Positions 34,701 to 49,700 of a stretch of DNA of 64,000 nt are shown here, in pieces. The DNA lies in assembly GCA_963681505.1 (NCBI GenBank), contig OY811971.1, positions 9,171,991 through 9,235,990 of the forward strand, read 5' to 3'. Within the stretch, counting starts at the first letter, position 1. Every line of letters begins with the position of its first letter. Both the position numbers and the translations under genes were made by a program. This stretch comes from Eunapius fragilis (taxonomy: Eukaryota; Porifera; Demospongiae; Spongillida; Spongillidae). Below the pieces are notes generated by a model. It did not search any database. It was not told the DNA's origin and saw only the letters and a program-made list of their open reading frames with translations.

Positions 34701-37700
34701 CTGCTTCAATGTAAAAGAAATACATAAAGCATTTTGTGATGCTATAAGTGCCTCTGAAGTAATTGTACGCTCTGATGTTCCCCCATTGATAAAGCCTGCT
34801 TGGCAAAAAGCTTTTGCTCCTGAGAACATAAAGGGGGCATTTTGGGCTGCTGGCATCTCTCCATTGATAGGCCTCGATGCTGTACCAAAGGACAAACTTT
34901 CTCCTCGTTTGGCTGTTGAGGCTGCAGCAGGCAATTCCTCTGCCCTAGTATTTATCACTTGTTAATCTTTAATCCATCCAGTCAGTGCTATTTAACTCTG
35001 TGTCATCCCGTTGTATAAAGTTACCTGTCACTATATACCTATTATATAGCATAAACTGGTGCATACAAAAGGGTCAGTATATATTTGTACTTACATGATA
35101 TATAATTACATGTCCTAGCTCTTTCACATGCATGGTGCATTTAATATTCTATTATCTATACAGGTTGAGCAGAACATACAAACTCTTGATCGCGGTATGA
35201 AAAAGCAAGTATGTTGACAAGTGTGCAGTGTTATGTTAGTAGTGTTGAAACAATTAGATGAGTTCACAACATAAAGTACCTCTTACTGAGTTTTTAGCAT
35301 ACGTGCTGTTGCATTGACCCGACCTTGAATGGTATCATATCTCAGCTTACTGAGAGGGCTCTTTGAAGTGGTCAGCTCCCAGTGGCTTTCATTGATTGGT
35401 AACACTGTAGAGTCTATAATAGCTGGCTATATCGTGAAAGTATGGGTAGCTTTGCCGCAATATGCATGTTTTTGTGCACACAATGTGTGACTCACGCCAT
35501 CAACTAATATAGTAGCTGTGTGTGAAAGCTAGGTCATCCATAATTAAATCAGAGAGTTTTTGTAAGCATAGAAGCATATCACAAGAGCTCAAAGGTAATA
35601 ACCATTGTATGATGTGTGTGCATTTATTTGGCTGATGTATTATATCCTGTATCTGCATGTCCAGGTGCGACAGGGCGGTGAATATCATGAAGACATTCGA
35701 TATTTGCGGGGAGCATTGAAAGATTCTGAGAGGGTAGCCAATCTAGATTTAAGCACAAAAACATTAATTTACACTCAGGGGAGTAAATTGTAGCCCAAAT
35801 GCATGAATATGTATGTATGCTGTAGGCAATAAACTACTGAAAGAAAAAGGGCATTCCACTTGTTTGATTTAAAAAAATCAAGCTCCCTGAAGCATTGGTT
35901 AATTTTATAATATCATTGGACAAGTGCATTGAATTAAATTAAATTAAATTCAGCTGGGTATAGACACTTGGACCACTTAACACACAAAAACAATCGTTTG
36001 ATATTTCAGATCCAATCCACTATGTGCAAGTAGAAAAATATTCTCCAGTGTGAAATTTGGGATTAGAGATCAAGTGTGGTGTAAAAATGTAGCAAGGTTT
36101 TTGGGAATTTGATAATGAGATAAAACCTTTTTTTTTACACTGAAGCATGCTAAACATTAATAAATACAATGTTCTGGGGCTGACATAAAGTTTGGCTTAA
36201 TCATATCTGTACATTTTTCTATGGTTTGAAAAATGTGATTATAATTGTTCCATGAAGGGAAGCGCATATAAAAACAAAGATGGAGATTGTATTTTTCTAA
36301 GTTAGTGCAGAATCAGACAATAGCCACTGTATCAATAGTAGCATGGCTTAAAAGGCACCTCGCGTTTACATTTAGAGGCTTATATGTTCATACAACAATA
36401 GAGCAATACTAGATATCTCATTGCATAAAGTATGTTATGTTTACATCCGTTGGGGATTTCATTGTCATTGATGACACATTTTATAATCACAGCTGCAAAA
36501 ATGTGCTATGATAGCTGTGCAAGATCTTTACAATCGCAGGATCACTGTAGATTTCGTACGCGACAATCCACCCTCACTTCACGTTCAAAGGAATAATGAA
36601 TCACGCGACACACACATTACAATTATTACGTAACAACTAAATATCAGACACTCCCCCTTGACTGGCATAGCTGGTCAACAAAGGACATGGTTAACAAAGG
36701 GTTCAATCATTCAGTAATTCCTGTATCCTAAATCTGGCGGCCTGGGCTGCTGCTCTTCTAGGACGATGAGAATCCTTATCCTCCTCAATGATAGGATCAA
36801 CCAAACGCTCTCCTTGGTCAGTGGCTGGTTCTTGCAATCCTGAAGGTACAACATCAGTCTCGAGTGGATAGATGTGCTGAACAGGTTGCCTCAACAGTAT
36901 TGGACGTCTATCACCTGATTGCACGCGTAGGGATGCCCCCCTTACGTTTCCATCTGAACCATGTAGCAGCTCCTCAACTCGACCCATTCGCCATAAGGAC
37001 CTTGGTTTGTTAGGCTCATGAATCAGTACTACATCTCCCACGGCGATAGCATCGTTGCTTGTAAGTTACGGTGACTCTCTCTCAATCCGGTGAGATACTC
37101 AGCCTTCCATCTTTCCCAGAAGTGGTGCAGAATTCTGTTTAGATAGACCATCCGTTGTGTCAGGCCAGTTCGGTCAGGACTGGTTCCGAAGTCTGGGTCT
37201 GTCTCACTGTTCACCGAATCAGGTAAATTGAGCAGACGGCGACCAACAAGTAAGTGGGATGGTGTGAGCGGTTCATCCACATCCTCTGATGACACATAAG
37301 AAATGGGGCGAGAGTTGAGAGTGGCTTCGACCTCCACCAGAACTGTGAACAATTCATCATGTGACAATCTGGCTTGCCCAATGACCTTCAACAGGCATCT
37401 CTTAACAAGCTGAACCATCCTCTCATAGAACCCTCCCCACCACGGTGCCTTTTCCAGAATGAACATCCATTGCATGTGAAGGTTCTTGAAATGCTGTTGC
37501 GTCTCTGGCATGCCTAGGAGCGAGGTCACCATCTTACTGGCAGATCTAAATGTCTTGCTGTTGTCTGAGACAATCTTGCAGGGAATGCCGCGCCTAGCAG
37601 TAAATCGCCTCAAGCATCGGATGAACGGTTCTGCTGTTAAGTCTGGAACTAACTCCAAATGAACAGCTCGAACAACGCAACAAGTGAAAAGACAGATCCA

Positions 37701-40700
37701 TATCTTATCACCATTCCTCAAAAACAGAGGCCCAATGTAATCGACACCGGTGAAACTGAATGGCGGTGACACTTGTGTTCTGAAGTCAGGCAAAGGAGGA
37801 GGAGGTGGTCCAACAATAGGTTTGGAGTTAAACCGTTTGCAAACCTTACACTCATGTACCAGTCTTCGCACAAATTGTCTCCCCTTCACTATCCAGAACC
37901 TTGACCGCAGTTCAGTGAGGGTTGCCTTAACTTCACTGTGCATAACTCTAGCGTGGCAGTTTCTCACAATCAGCTGGCAGTCTCTCACAATCAGCGTGGT
38001 GAAGTATTTCGACTTATCCAGAAGAATAGGATGCTTGCTTGATTCGGGTAGGTCAGCATGATGCAATCTCCCCTTGCATCTCCAAACACCATCTTTGTCA
38101 CAAAATACAGCAAGTTGTTGATAGTGTGCATTAAACTTCTCGTCATGCACAAAGGTTTGTGACAACTTGATCCAGCTCAACTCTGCATTAGCAATATCTA
38201 CTGTGCTAATCATTGCTGTCATCTCTTCACCCTTTGCTCTTGACCTTAGAAGCGCAACGAACTTCATTACGAGAGCCGTCACCTTGAGAAGGTGCTTGAG
38301 CGTACTAAAGTCTTCACACTTTATGGCATCATTCAGACGAGCAGAAGCATGGGTCAATAAGTTATGGATGCCTTGAGGGCGAGCCTCAGTCTTCAGTTCT
38401 GCCAAGCACTCCTCTGGGACAACTTCTGAAGCAGAATCACAGTTCAATTGCTCAGGTTCATAAATGTGATGGGGTATCGTGAACCACAATGTGCTCTCGG
38501 TCAGCTCAGAAAGATCGACTCCTCTTGAAGGAAGATCAGCCGGATTCGTTTTGCCAGAACAATGGTGCCAATACTTGGTAGGAATCAAGGATGGAATTTC
38601 ATTGACACGATTTTGAACAAATTGTCTCCATTCTTTCTCATATCCCCTGATCCAGAACAGTGCAATTTTTGAGTCAGTATAACACACTGGTTCACCAAGT
38701 ACTAACTCTGGTCCTAGGGCACTGGCTACACTGGATAATAGTCGAGAAAGAAGAAGAGCAGCCAACAGTTCAAGCCTTGGTATCGATTGCATGTTCAGAG
38801 GGGCGACCCTTGTTCTTGAAACTACGAATCGTACGACACATTTATCTGCAAGTCTCATTTTCAGGTAAACAACTGCTGCATATGCCCTTTTTGAAGCGTC
38901 ACAAAACCCAACGAGGTTGCAAGAAGTAGGCTTGTCAAGACCATGGAAGTAGCAACGTGGAACATAGAGTAGTTGTGACTGTCGAAGACCCAACAGCAAT
39001 CCATTCCACTTCTTGAGTAATTCACCATCTAAGTGAGCATCCCAGTCCAGCTTGGCAGCGCAAATTTCCTGGAATAGCATCTTAAATCGCACTGTTACAG
39101 GCGAAACAAATCCCAAAGGGTCGTAGAACCTTGCACAGAGCCCAATAATGTTCCGTTTGGTGGGTTCTGTAACGGTAGCGATACTGTGAAGGTTGCTGAT
39201 ATCAAAGATGAGGACATCATCTCTTGGTCTCCACTTCACCCCCAACACCTTCGCAGTCCCAGAGTTGTCTGACTGTTCATGCTCCCCTACGGTGGTCTTC
39301 GTGTAGGATTCATCATCATGTGTAAGTAGGTCATCACCAATCTCTGTTGTGGATGATGTTTGAGAAGAAATGTGAGCTTGAACAGCTGACGAATTGGAGA
39401 TGAACTTCCTTAGGTTGAATCCCGCTTCAGCCATACACTGCCTGGACTTAGTGTACAGTTCAATAGCTCCTTCTTCACTGTCTGATCCACAAGTAAGGTC
39501 ATCGACATAGATTGAACGGATGAACCTTTCCACAAACAACGGATCACTGAGTCGATAGCCCTCCACATGACGTCTGATTGTGGCGTTCAACAGAAAGGGA
39601 CTTGAGGATACGCCAAATACAACACGAGCAAATCGCAGTGTGACAAGTCTGGGTAGTGGTGCCGTGACGTCGTCAACCCAGAGGAATCTCAGTACATCGC
39701 GGTCCTCCCTTGCAAAAGATACCATCAGAAATGCCTTTTCAATATCTGGAGTCACTGCAATCCGAAAAACACGAAACCGAATCTACTAGTATGTCCAGTA
39801 TGTTTTGGCCAAAGGTTGGACCAGCGTACAAGCAACAATTAAGGGATGGTCCAGTGCTCTTGGCGGAAGCATCGTATACAATTCGCATCTTGGTTGTCTT
39901 TTTGTCCTCCCTAATGACTGCATGATGGGGAATGTAGTGTGTTGCTCCAATCGGTCCATCGTGTGGGTTTTCGATGATTTCCACTATGCCACTCTTGATC
40001 TGTTCTCAAATAACAGCATCATACTGGGTCAAGACATGTGGCGTCTGGCGAAGTCGCTTAAGTAAGTTGAAGAGTCTCCTCTGGCTCAGTTCAAAGTTGT
40101 CAGGGAGCATGAGACGTGGTGTCTTCCAAGGGAGACTCACGCAGTACCGACCATCTTGAAATGATACGCTCTCAACAAACTTATCATAAACAGAGTTTTC
40201 ACCATCTACTATCCCAAGAGTGTCTAAATCCCAGAATGCTTGCAGCTTCTTTTCCAAGTCAGCGAGTCGATGTGGTAACGAGTTGATGGATGTATCAACC
40301 TTCAAAACATGTGAGCAAGTCAGACATGCCATTGATGGATCACGGTTAAGTCCAGGAACAGGCCCTGAGAGAACCCATCCTAACTTCGTCTCCATTGCTG
40401 TAGGCCCGGTGTTGCCACGCAGAATTCCTCCTGTGGCGACCTTCCAATACTGGTCCACTCCAATCAAGATACTCAACTCCAGTGCATCGCTTGAGTCACA
40501 TGAATCGGCTAGATCAAGTCCCTGTAGGTATGGAAACCGCTCAACTGCCCAATTTATTGGCTGTCCAGATAGCGGCTCACAAATCATGGGAACAGTAAAC
40601 AAGGAAAGCTCGAAGTCCGTCCCCATCTTTGCCTTGAATTTGAGCTCCACAATATCACAGGTCTCCACCCTCTCAACTTGAGACCCGAACGTTTTGATTG

Positions 40701-43700
40701 ACACTGCTTGCGACTGCTTCCTTGGTAACCTAAGAGAGTCTCTAAGCTTATTTGTGATGTAGGACTTCTGGCTGCCACTATCGAGGATCAGTCTGATGAC
40801 AGTGGTAGCATAGGGTCTATCAGCAGAGTACACAGTTGCAGTAGCGGTCTGCAGGAGGACAGGATTCTTCATGTCAATGTACATGGACAGTGTTGTCGAT
40901 TGTGGTGAGGACAGTGCTTGTGTTGATGATGTCTGTCTGGAGGGTAGTGCACCTGATGGACTTGTGCCTTGAGTCGTTCCGGAGCAGATGCTGGAATGGT
41001 GTCTTCCATTGCTAGTAGAACATCGAAGAGGAGATCTACACTTCTTCGCCATGTGATGCTTCTTCAGACACACAAAGCATCGTCCACCTTTCAAGAGTGC
41101 CTTTTTTCGTGCCTCCGGGTTACTCACTATCCCACAAGAATTTGGGACATGTGACTGCCCACAATAGCAGCAACCCTCAGACGAAGGCGTCAGGAGTGCA
41201 GCTACCGTAGGTTGCTCTCTGCTCTGTCTTTTACCACCCATACACAAACTCACAGCTGCTCTCTCCCTGGCATCGATTTCCTTCTCAACTATCTTCATCA
41301 CTGCGTCTAGTTCCCACTTATCCTCAACAACTTCTCTGCTGACGGTGAGTCTAAGTTCTGGTGGGAGCTTGTTCATGAAGACAGATGCCAACAATGTACC
41401 AAAGGATGACGATGGAATCCCAAGAGCGTGCAAGCCTCGTACGTGAGACTCCATAAGGTTGTACAGCTGTCTGAGTCCCTTGTAGTTGTTCTGTGATGCC
41501 ACTGCCTCCAGGTTCATAAGCGTGTCCATGTGTCTGCTTACTATCGCCTGCTTGTTGCCAAAACGTTTCTTCAGGATAGTTATTGCCTCAGCGTAGTTTG
41601 GGGATGAAAGTGTCAAACCAGCTATTGCAGCTGCTGCAGGACCCTCTAACAACGACCGAAGGTAAGTGAACTTATCAATCGCAGATAAATCTGTGCTGTT
41701 ATGGATAGCCGATTCATACGAATCCCAAAATGCCGTCCATTCTGTTAGTTCACCATCAAATCTCCTTAGTTCCAGTTTTGGAAGTCTTACTTTACTAGAG
41801 GTAGATCCTGGGTTGACATGAACTGCAGGTTCCGCGTTGCCAGGCATGATGTCACTTGAATCTCGAGTAGTTTCTGCTGTTCGCTGTTGTTGTTGACTCT
41901 GATTACCTGAAGATGGTACTTCTGTGGAGGATGACGTGGTCGTTTCCCGTGGTTGCGCATCGGTTTGTCCATTCGCTGGAATGTTTTGTGCTGCACGTCC
42001 TCGTGAGGAGGTCAAATCCGAAAGCGCTCCTTGAATCTCCATCATCGTTGTCTCGATCAACTCTCTTGTTATGTCAGCTTGCTCAATTTCGTTGGCGATG
42101 TCATCTTGTTCTTCGATCGCGACCAGAATTTCGCTATCAAGCGTCGAAATGATTCCAAGCTTGTCTTTGAGTGACGTCAAATACTGGGTAAGCTTCGCTA
42201 CGTTTATTTCGCCCTCCAGCATTTCCTGTGCCTGCGATGTAATACGTTTAACGGAACCCCGATGACCGGCGCGTATCCGCTTCTTTTTCACGATTTCTTG
42301 CTCAGACATACTGGTATAATCCCAGGCTCGATAGGACCATGTGCAAGATCTTTACAATCACAGGATCACTGTAGATTTCGTACGCGACAATCCACCCTCA
42401 CTTCACGTTCAAAGGAATAATGAATCACGCGACACACACATTACAATTATTACGTAACAACTAAATATCAGACAATAGCTGTATCACATCATTTATAGTA
42501 TGTTGACCCGTGGTGTTGGCGAGTGAGTGTAACATGTGCCTGTTTGAAGTTGTTATGTTTCGTGATCAGCATCATAGGTACTGCTTACAGCGAGGTTTTA
42601 AAATGCATTCATATATATACCAACAATGGAGCCGAACAACAAGCTGAATTCTTCAATAGCCAAGAGCTATTATTGACATACAGAAGTGTCCTAAACTAAA
42701 GCTCGCTCTTGCGGCAACACCCCTTGATATCATTGTTACCATGTGTTGTGTATGGTGTTTTGGAAATGAAATGTCAAGCGCATGATCCTGAGTGTGTGGA
42801 AGCGTTGGTTTCTTTATTTGATACTTGATACTAACGCTACTAATGTGATAAGCATGCTCCAAGTAGAGAAAAGCATTGTTTACTAAGTTTGTTCGCAAGC
42901 TTTCTCCACCATTCTACAATTTTGAAAAATGGCAAATTGCTCAAAGACATTCCACAATATTCATTTGGCCTAGCCACACTTATGAAAAACGTTGACACAA
43001 AAGCACTTACATTAACTCCACTCTGAAGAGCAAAAAACTGGCTATTGGGTGGACTATTATATTCACTGGCATGTCTGTTACTGAATACTCCAAATGCTTC
43101 AAAGCTTTTAAAAGTATCATTGTAATATCTATGATGTCTTTCCTGTCCACCCTCCTCCATATTTCTCCAGATCAGTATGGATTTTTGGCTAGGTGATCCA
43201 CCTGCACTCAGCTGTTCGCCACTTTAAATTAGTGAACAGACACCTTAGCATGGATGCAATCTATATTCACTTCAATAAGGCATTTCACTCTGTAAAACGT
43301 TACTTTATGTTTATGGTATCAATCCTTAACTTTTTAGTTTGCTTACATATTTTCTTAGACAATTGACATAGGTGAGGAAATATCACCTTCAATTCCAGTT
43401 CTTAGTGTTGTACCAGAAGGCACCATACTTGGTCCTCAATTATTTCTTCTTTGTAGTAATGAGCTGCCTTCATCCCTCTATTGGTGTTGAAGTTTATGCA
43501 GATGGGGTGTTACACTCTTATCATGCCCGCGTAACTCTGATGTTACCCCACTCTCAGATAGTGTATTGCATTTTCATGAAAGGTATTGAAATGATAATAA
43601 ACTGTCTCAATAAAATAAAATTTTCCATTCAAAATCTGAAACGTGCTTAAGTACTTTTCGGACACCCATATTCCCGCTCTCGACACTATTCTATAGCTTT

Positions 43701-46700
43701 GGCCTGTGCAGAAGCAAAGGTCCAGTGAACGATTTTCTTTTGTCATTTGGCCTCTTCTTATTTTTATTTTGTATTTCGCATTTGTATATATATATATATA
43801 TATATATTCCCACCAAAATCACCCTTCTGGATAGTTTTTCAAGTTTTCAAATTTTTTCAATTTCTGTGAACTCTAAAGAGCTTCTATCAAATGGTCCTTA
43901 CGCATCCTAAATCGGACTATCCATCATAAAGTTATTAGGCACTGAATTTATAATTAACCGTACATTTCAATGGAAGCGTTACTTTCCTTTTGCTTGTCCT
44001 GGAAGTATCACAAGGGGACACTGTTCTTTAAATGTTTATTATCATAATCAAACATAATAATTTGAAGAGGTCTCTGCTATCATCTCTTCAATCGCTTCAA
44101 GCCGTAGGGGGGGGGGGGGGGGGGGGGGGTAATGCATGACTTTCAAATTCCTGGCCGTCCACTTGGGAGTTCATTCCCCATGCTTCCAAGAAATGTGGGG
44201 GAGTTAATTCCTTCTTACTACTTGCATGCAGCCATCCATTTCCTACATTGCTGGGATATGGAACACTTACAACTGATGTTCAACCATCCAGCTACATAGG
44301 GCCATAAATGGGTGAAGAACTCAAGTTATAGCTTTTATAACTGCTTTGTATAGATGTGTCATTACACCCACTACACAATTTAAATTCCTTAACAATAAAT
44401 CTATAGACTTTGGCATTTGTCCTGGGGTGTTTGCACTTCACAGTTGAGTAATTACTTTAATTTGTCACCTGCCTGCATTTGGGCTGACATGACAGATGGC
44501 ATATAAATATGGACTTAGCAGTCATAGGGTTAAACACAATATGCACTTGGCAGTCATAGGGTTAATAATGGTTCAGCTCTTCAATTTGGTATGTACATTT
44601 ACATGCTTATTTAGCTAGCAGTATTATCTATTTGTAGAAAACTACTTTCGAACTGATATTGTGGATCTGCCACAACATGCCCACATAATTTAATCGTGTA
44701 TGTATACTTCTACTGACTCCATATACCTGACCATGTACAGAGGCAAACTGATGTCATCGTTCTCAGTGGTGCAGCACTCATTGGCTTCTTTTTTATTGTG
44801 ATGGCTTCTTCTGAATGTGAGGTAATGCAATTTGTCATTATTGTGAATCCCAGAGTTATGAAAAGGATTAAATTAGTGCTTTCACATCCAGTAAATGTGA
44901 TTACAAATAAACATATCGAATTCAAATTCAAACCATTCTGCCGTATCTTGTCTACATGCACTACTTGTTGCAGAGTTGTGCATGTATTTGAAGTCAGTAA
45001 TGTGAACTCAAGTGGTTATGGATTCTAATAAGTGCTGTAGTCAGTATCAGACTATGATAAATTGTTTTCTAATGCTTGACGTGCTGGAATTAACATGTGA
45101 TTACATAAACCACAAGTGAATTCTTGGTCTCTTCTGCATCTTCAAGTATAGAATAATCACATATAGTTGTGTATATTGCACATCCATACATGTGTATTTC
45201 TACTCTCTTGGTGTTTGTATTTGTAGATTGATTGGAAAATAAGTAATATCACCGCCACTGTTCACCAACTTGAGGGAAGAATTGCTGCGCTTCAGCATGT
45301 ATGAATCCATGTAGTATTGCTTTGGATCGGAATATATTAGCTTCTTCACTCTGAAGGTCCTTGAAGCTGAAGTTGAGAAGAGTTTTCTTATGCAGGCTAA
45401 GCTGAATGAACACCATATGGTTAGTGCCTAATACTTTCAAAGATGTGGCGCAATAGCATGGGAGGAAATGCAAATGCATATACATAAGGAGTGGCATTGT
45501 ACCTATATGTTGGTACCATCATGTGCATGGATGTAATGGAAATAAGAAAGGTTAGTGACTTGAATCTACAAGTGCTGGGCGTTAGATAAACTATACGTTC
45601 ATCAGGTAAATATATCAGATCCCACACCCAGCAGGTTGTATGGGCTTTGTCAAACATACTTTCCCGATGTATTTGGACACATAACATTAACCGCCCAAAA
45701 ATCAATGTCAATCGCTTACTGGCTATAAAGAGGACTACGTAAAAATGTTACTATGGCCTATGTAACGTTTTTGTAGCTGTATTTCTTCGGACAGTGTTAG
45801 GTAAACCCATCACGCCATCACGTGCCTGTTATTTTGAAGATGGCATCAGTGTTGCAGGATCACGTATATCTGCTCCATCTGGATTAAAGGCTGTTGCCTA
45901 TCCTGTTCCTGGCGTAGGCACTAGTGTTTATAAGAGTGCAATTATCGCTAAAGCGAAGGATGTCCTTATGAGCTTGTATGGTAAGGATTGGAAATCTGCT
46001 GATATCGAAGGCAAAGGTAGAAACCGACAAAGACCAAATGGAGGTCGATTAGTCAGTTGGCTCTGCAATTGTGATATTATAGATCATGGTCGTACATGGT
46101 TGTTGCAGTGCATAAACTTTTAATGAACCACCAATTGAATTTCATTATTTCATTCCTTGTTTCCTTTAAATTATAACAACATGTTAGGTTCACCTAAGAA
46201 ACATTTGTAGGTTAACCAAAATTTATTTACAACAGGTATTCCATATAGAGAGTTTTTATGCAGCATTAGGAGTTAGGCTGACATCGGGGTAGAGCTTTCC
46301 AGCTCTTTAGTTGCATCTGTGGCAATATCAGGTGTGCTCCTATAACTCGGCAGATGTGCCGCTCATGGGTTTCATAATGCCATCCTGGGCTTCTTTTTCT
46401 GCAGCTCCTTCCAAGCAGATGCCGCCTTTCTGGCTGTGGACCTTGATTAACAACTTGTACTTGCTACATCCTCAGATCAACAACGCCCTCCGCCATAGCA
46501 AACCGAATCAATATTGTCATTGCATCACGATTTTAGAGGAATTCATTTCAAAATTACAAAAATGGCTACTTATTTAGCTCGTTCGCACTTGAGAACGTTA
46601 TTTGTACAGCAAAGTTACTCATAAAGTTCCAGAATAGCATTTTTACAGTCGGTTGACCGTATTCCAATGTTTGCACAAGCTGTTCTGTATTAATCCTGCA

Positions 46701-49700
46701 TTAGTAAATGTTTTTTCTAACCTTGGAGTTTTTTCTAACCTTGGAGTTTTTTCTAACCATGGCACTACAAGCATTATAATGCCCCAGGTTTTAAAACCGA
46801 CTCGGCCAATTGATTGATACTATCAAGCCCTAGTTATGCAGTGAATTTCGATTCAATCCCCCAAGAAGTGGGCAGGAGAACTTATTGCAAACATTGTTTT
46901 GGAGAGGGACCACTAAATATTAATGTATCTTAACTATTAAAATCAGTTAACTATAGTACATTTTACATAGTATTGACCAATCATAGCATAACATTTCTGT
47001 GTGATTTTGACATATATTGCTGCAATACATAGGAACAAACATAAAAGTGATTTATAGGGACACCTTATCCACTGTACATCTCAACATACCAATTTATCTT
47101 CGTTTCTTAATGACTTTAACACAACCTCCTAATCCTCATTTGATAAACTGATAACTTGTTTTCAACCGTAGTTGGTTGATACTTCAATTGAATATATACC
47201 TAGACAAACACCTACGCACGCATTTCGTTTCTTCAACTACTACCCAAAAGTACATCCACAGCAGCACAAATATGAGGGAAACAATTCTCTATACTTAACT
47301 GTCATTGATGATAAAATGACCTAGAATGGATCCACCAGTGGGGAATGGTTAAAATCAGCTAATTAAATTCAATATTTGCCGTTTCACCCATGCCTTAGTA
47401 TTGTCTAATCAAAAAGTAGGCAAGTTAAAAGTTCAAAATACAACATATCCTAATTACACTGCAATGCAAGCCATGCATTCTTATAACCAAATACATGTGT
47501 TCAAAATAATATGTTGGTGAATATGTTCTTAAACTAGTGAAATTCATCATGTCATCTTTGATATTGACTATTGTCCATTTCTTATTTCGATAGTACATTC
47601 AGAATTGGAGCAATGCAATTCTGAGCAACTTTACTCGCCTCCATCTTGTAAGTACATGCACTTTGCTGTGTATGTGTTTATATTTATAATGTGATAAGCA
47701 GAAAATACAACTAATAAGTGAAGAAACTTCACAAATGAAAGGTGAATTGTATCTGGCACAAAGTGTGGTAAGTGCTATTAATTGTAAAGAACTCTACTGC
47801 ATGCAGGCAGATGTATGTGTCTGCAACACTGCCAGCCATTGCTCTATACCATCATATAACTCAAAAATAATGGCGACTTCAGGTTTTAGCTGCACATGGT
47901 GCCCAGGGGTTACTTATGCTCAAACTTTTTATTTTTGGAAAACAATGGGACCATCAATGACTACTATATGGTGAAATAAAAACCTTGAATACCATATGGC
48001 AAGTGACCTCTTTTTTGTTAAGTAAACATTAAACAAGTTTCATATTTAACCCTTTCATCACCCTGAAAAATGATTTACATCGTGCAGTTGTGCTGAGAAG
48101 GAGCTTCAATTTGATGCCTGATATACCAGCATCTGCACTGTGGTGGCAAAGATGTGAGCCCTCCAAGTTGCAATTTTTGGAAAAAATCATTTATTCAGGA
48201 AGATATATTTTGTAAACCATTAAAGTTATTAAATTGATAATACGCATAATTAACATCCATATCAAGGCAAACGAATGTGAGAAATTGCATCAAGATCTAA
48301 AGATGTGAGGGCCAAAAGTGATTGACATATAATGGATTGACCCGGCAGCAAAAAGGGACCTACCTAGAGCATATTTTTTTCATTATTTCATTTTCTATGT
48401 CCTCTACAACTTCTTTCTTACACACGGGAATTTAGTATGGAGTTACAGTGGCCTGAATTTTTAATTATGCGTACATTGTATAATTGCACGCATCAACTTT
48501 GAAGTTCCTTCCGGGAAAATTTTTATATGTGCTAGGTCCGTTTGCGCTGCCACGACCGCATATATACATACCGTAGTTAGAGCTGTAAGTTTATACTTCC
48601 CCTATCTTGCTTTCTAGTAAGGTTATTGAATCATACTGTGGTGTGGGTCATTCCACTATGACTTTGTATGGGAGCGTGCTTCACATCATTAGATCATGAT
48701 GCATTTACTCATATTTGTTTGTCTTTGGGTTTATGTTACTTTAACCGCTTATTCTGTTAATAACTTGAATGGTTTACGAAATATGCTGCCCTGAATAATT
48801 AATTTTTTCCAGAAAATTTGCAACTTTGCAGCCTCATAACCTTTCCATTTTTTGCCTGATAGTGCTTTAGCATCAAATTGAAGTTCAATTTACGTAGAAT
48901 CTGTATATATAGTTCAACATTGGTAGGCGGTGAAAAGGTTAAATGAAATTTATCATCGTAGCGCAGTTTTCTAAATTGATGGTTTCCGGATCAATAAATT
49001 TTTTTCAAGATTGAAGGTACTATCAATATTGTTGTTTTTATGAAATAAAAATTTTGTTTATAGACAAGCTCTAGGGACCGCATCGAGTTTTACGAGTGTC
49101 CGCCATCTTAAATGTTATACTGTATAATCTAAAGTGTTTGTTTATACGCCAGTGTGTTACATAAGTATCGCGAACCGCAGCTAAGAACACTGGCCACCAA
49201 TTGCGCTCAGCTAATTAAAAATGAGTTTTTTTTTTTAAGAGTGCATCATTTAGAAGAATGGGCAGGTAAGCTAGTCTATAATGCATGAATGTAAAAATAT
49301 AAATTGCTTCGTTCTTGTTGCAGGTAAAAAGCAACCAGCCACGGCCGAGAACTCTCTATTTCTTGAAGGCGACCCGGCAGCGATCGCATCTATGACAGTC
49401 GCTATACGAGAACGGGTAGCGATCGAATCGTCCCCTTCCGATAACCCTGAAGGGCATATGCATGCTGTTGATACCGCGGGTTTATTCCCGCACACAGCAC
49501 GTCCAGTGCGTGGGAGCTCAAGGACAATGAAATCAGAGGCACCATCCCCACCAATTGCAAGCACCAGTAACAGACCCCACCGCCATCCCCACTAATTGCA
49601 AGTACGGGTAACAGGCCTGTTACTGGTGCTTGCAATTGGTGGGGATAGCGGTGGGGATGGTGGCTCTGATTTCATTGTCCTTGAGCTCCCACGCACTGGA

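Larger units (their letters stand above)
36511..42479 (-). mobile_element. BEL/Pao LTR retrotransposon, complete in structure
   Basis: Two 135-bp LTRs (36516-36650 and 42340-42474) differ at one visible position and carry TG...CA ends. The host sequence ATAGC is duplicated directly outside (36511-36515 and 42475-42479), a 5-bp target duplication as usual for BEL/Pao. The element is on the minus strand: gag-protease, RT-RNase H, integrase and a DUF5641-like tail follow in order. Next to the 5' LTR the internal sequence starts TGGTCCTATCGAGCC, a likely primer-binding site. Before the 3' LTR lies AAGGGGGAG, a polypurine tract. It sits in a MATH-gene intron, antisense to that gene. The coding frame is broken three times. 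Confidence 0.95.

Noticed and set aside
44733..44813. An 81-nt AG-to-GT phase-0 segment encoding a hydrophobic stretch (RQTDVIVLSGAALIGFFFIV)
   Set aside because: It fits exon rules for the MATH gene but the product is hydrophobic, unlike the coiled-coil exons. A single chance match is likely.
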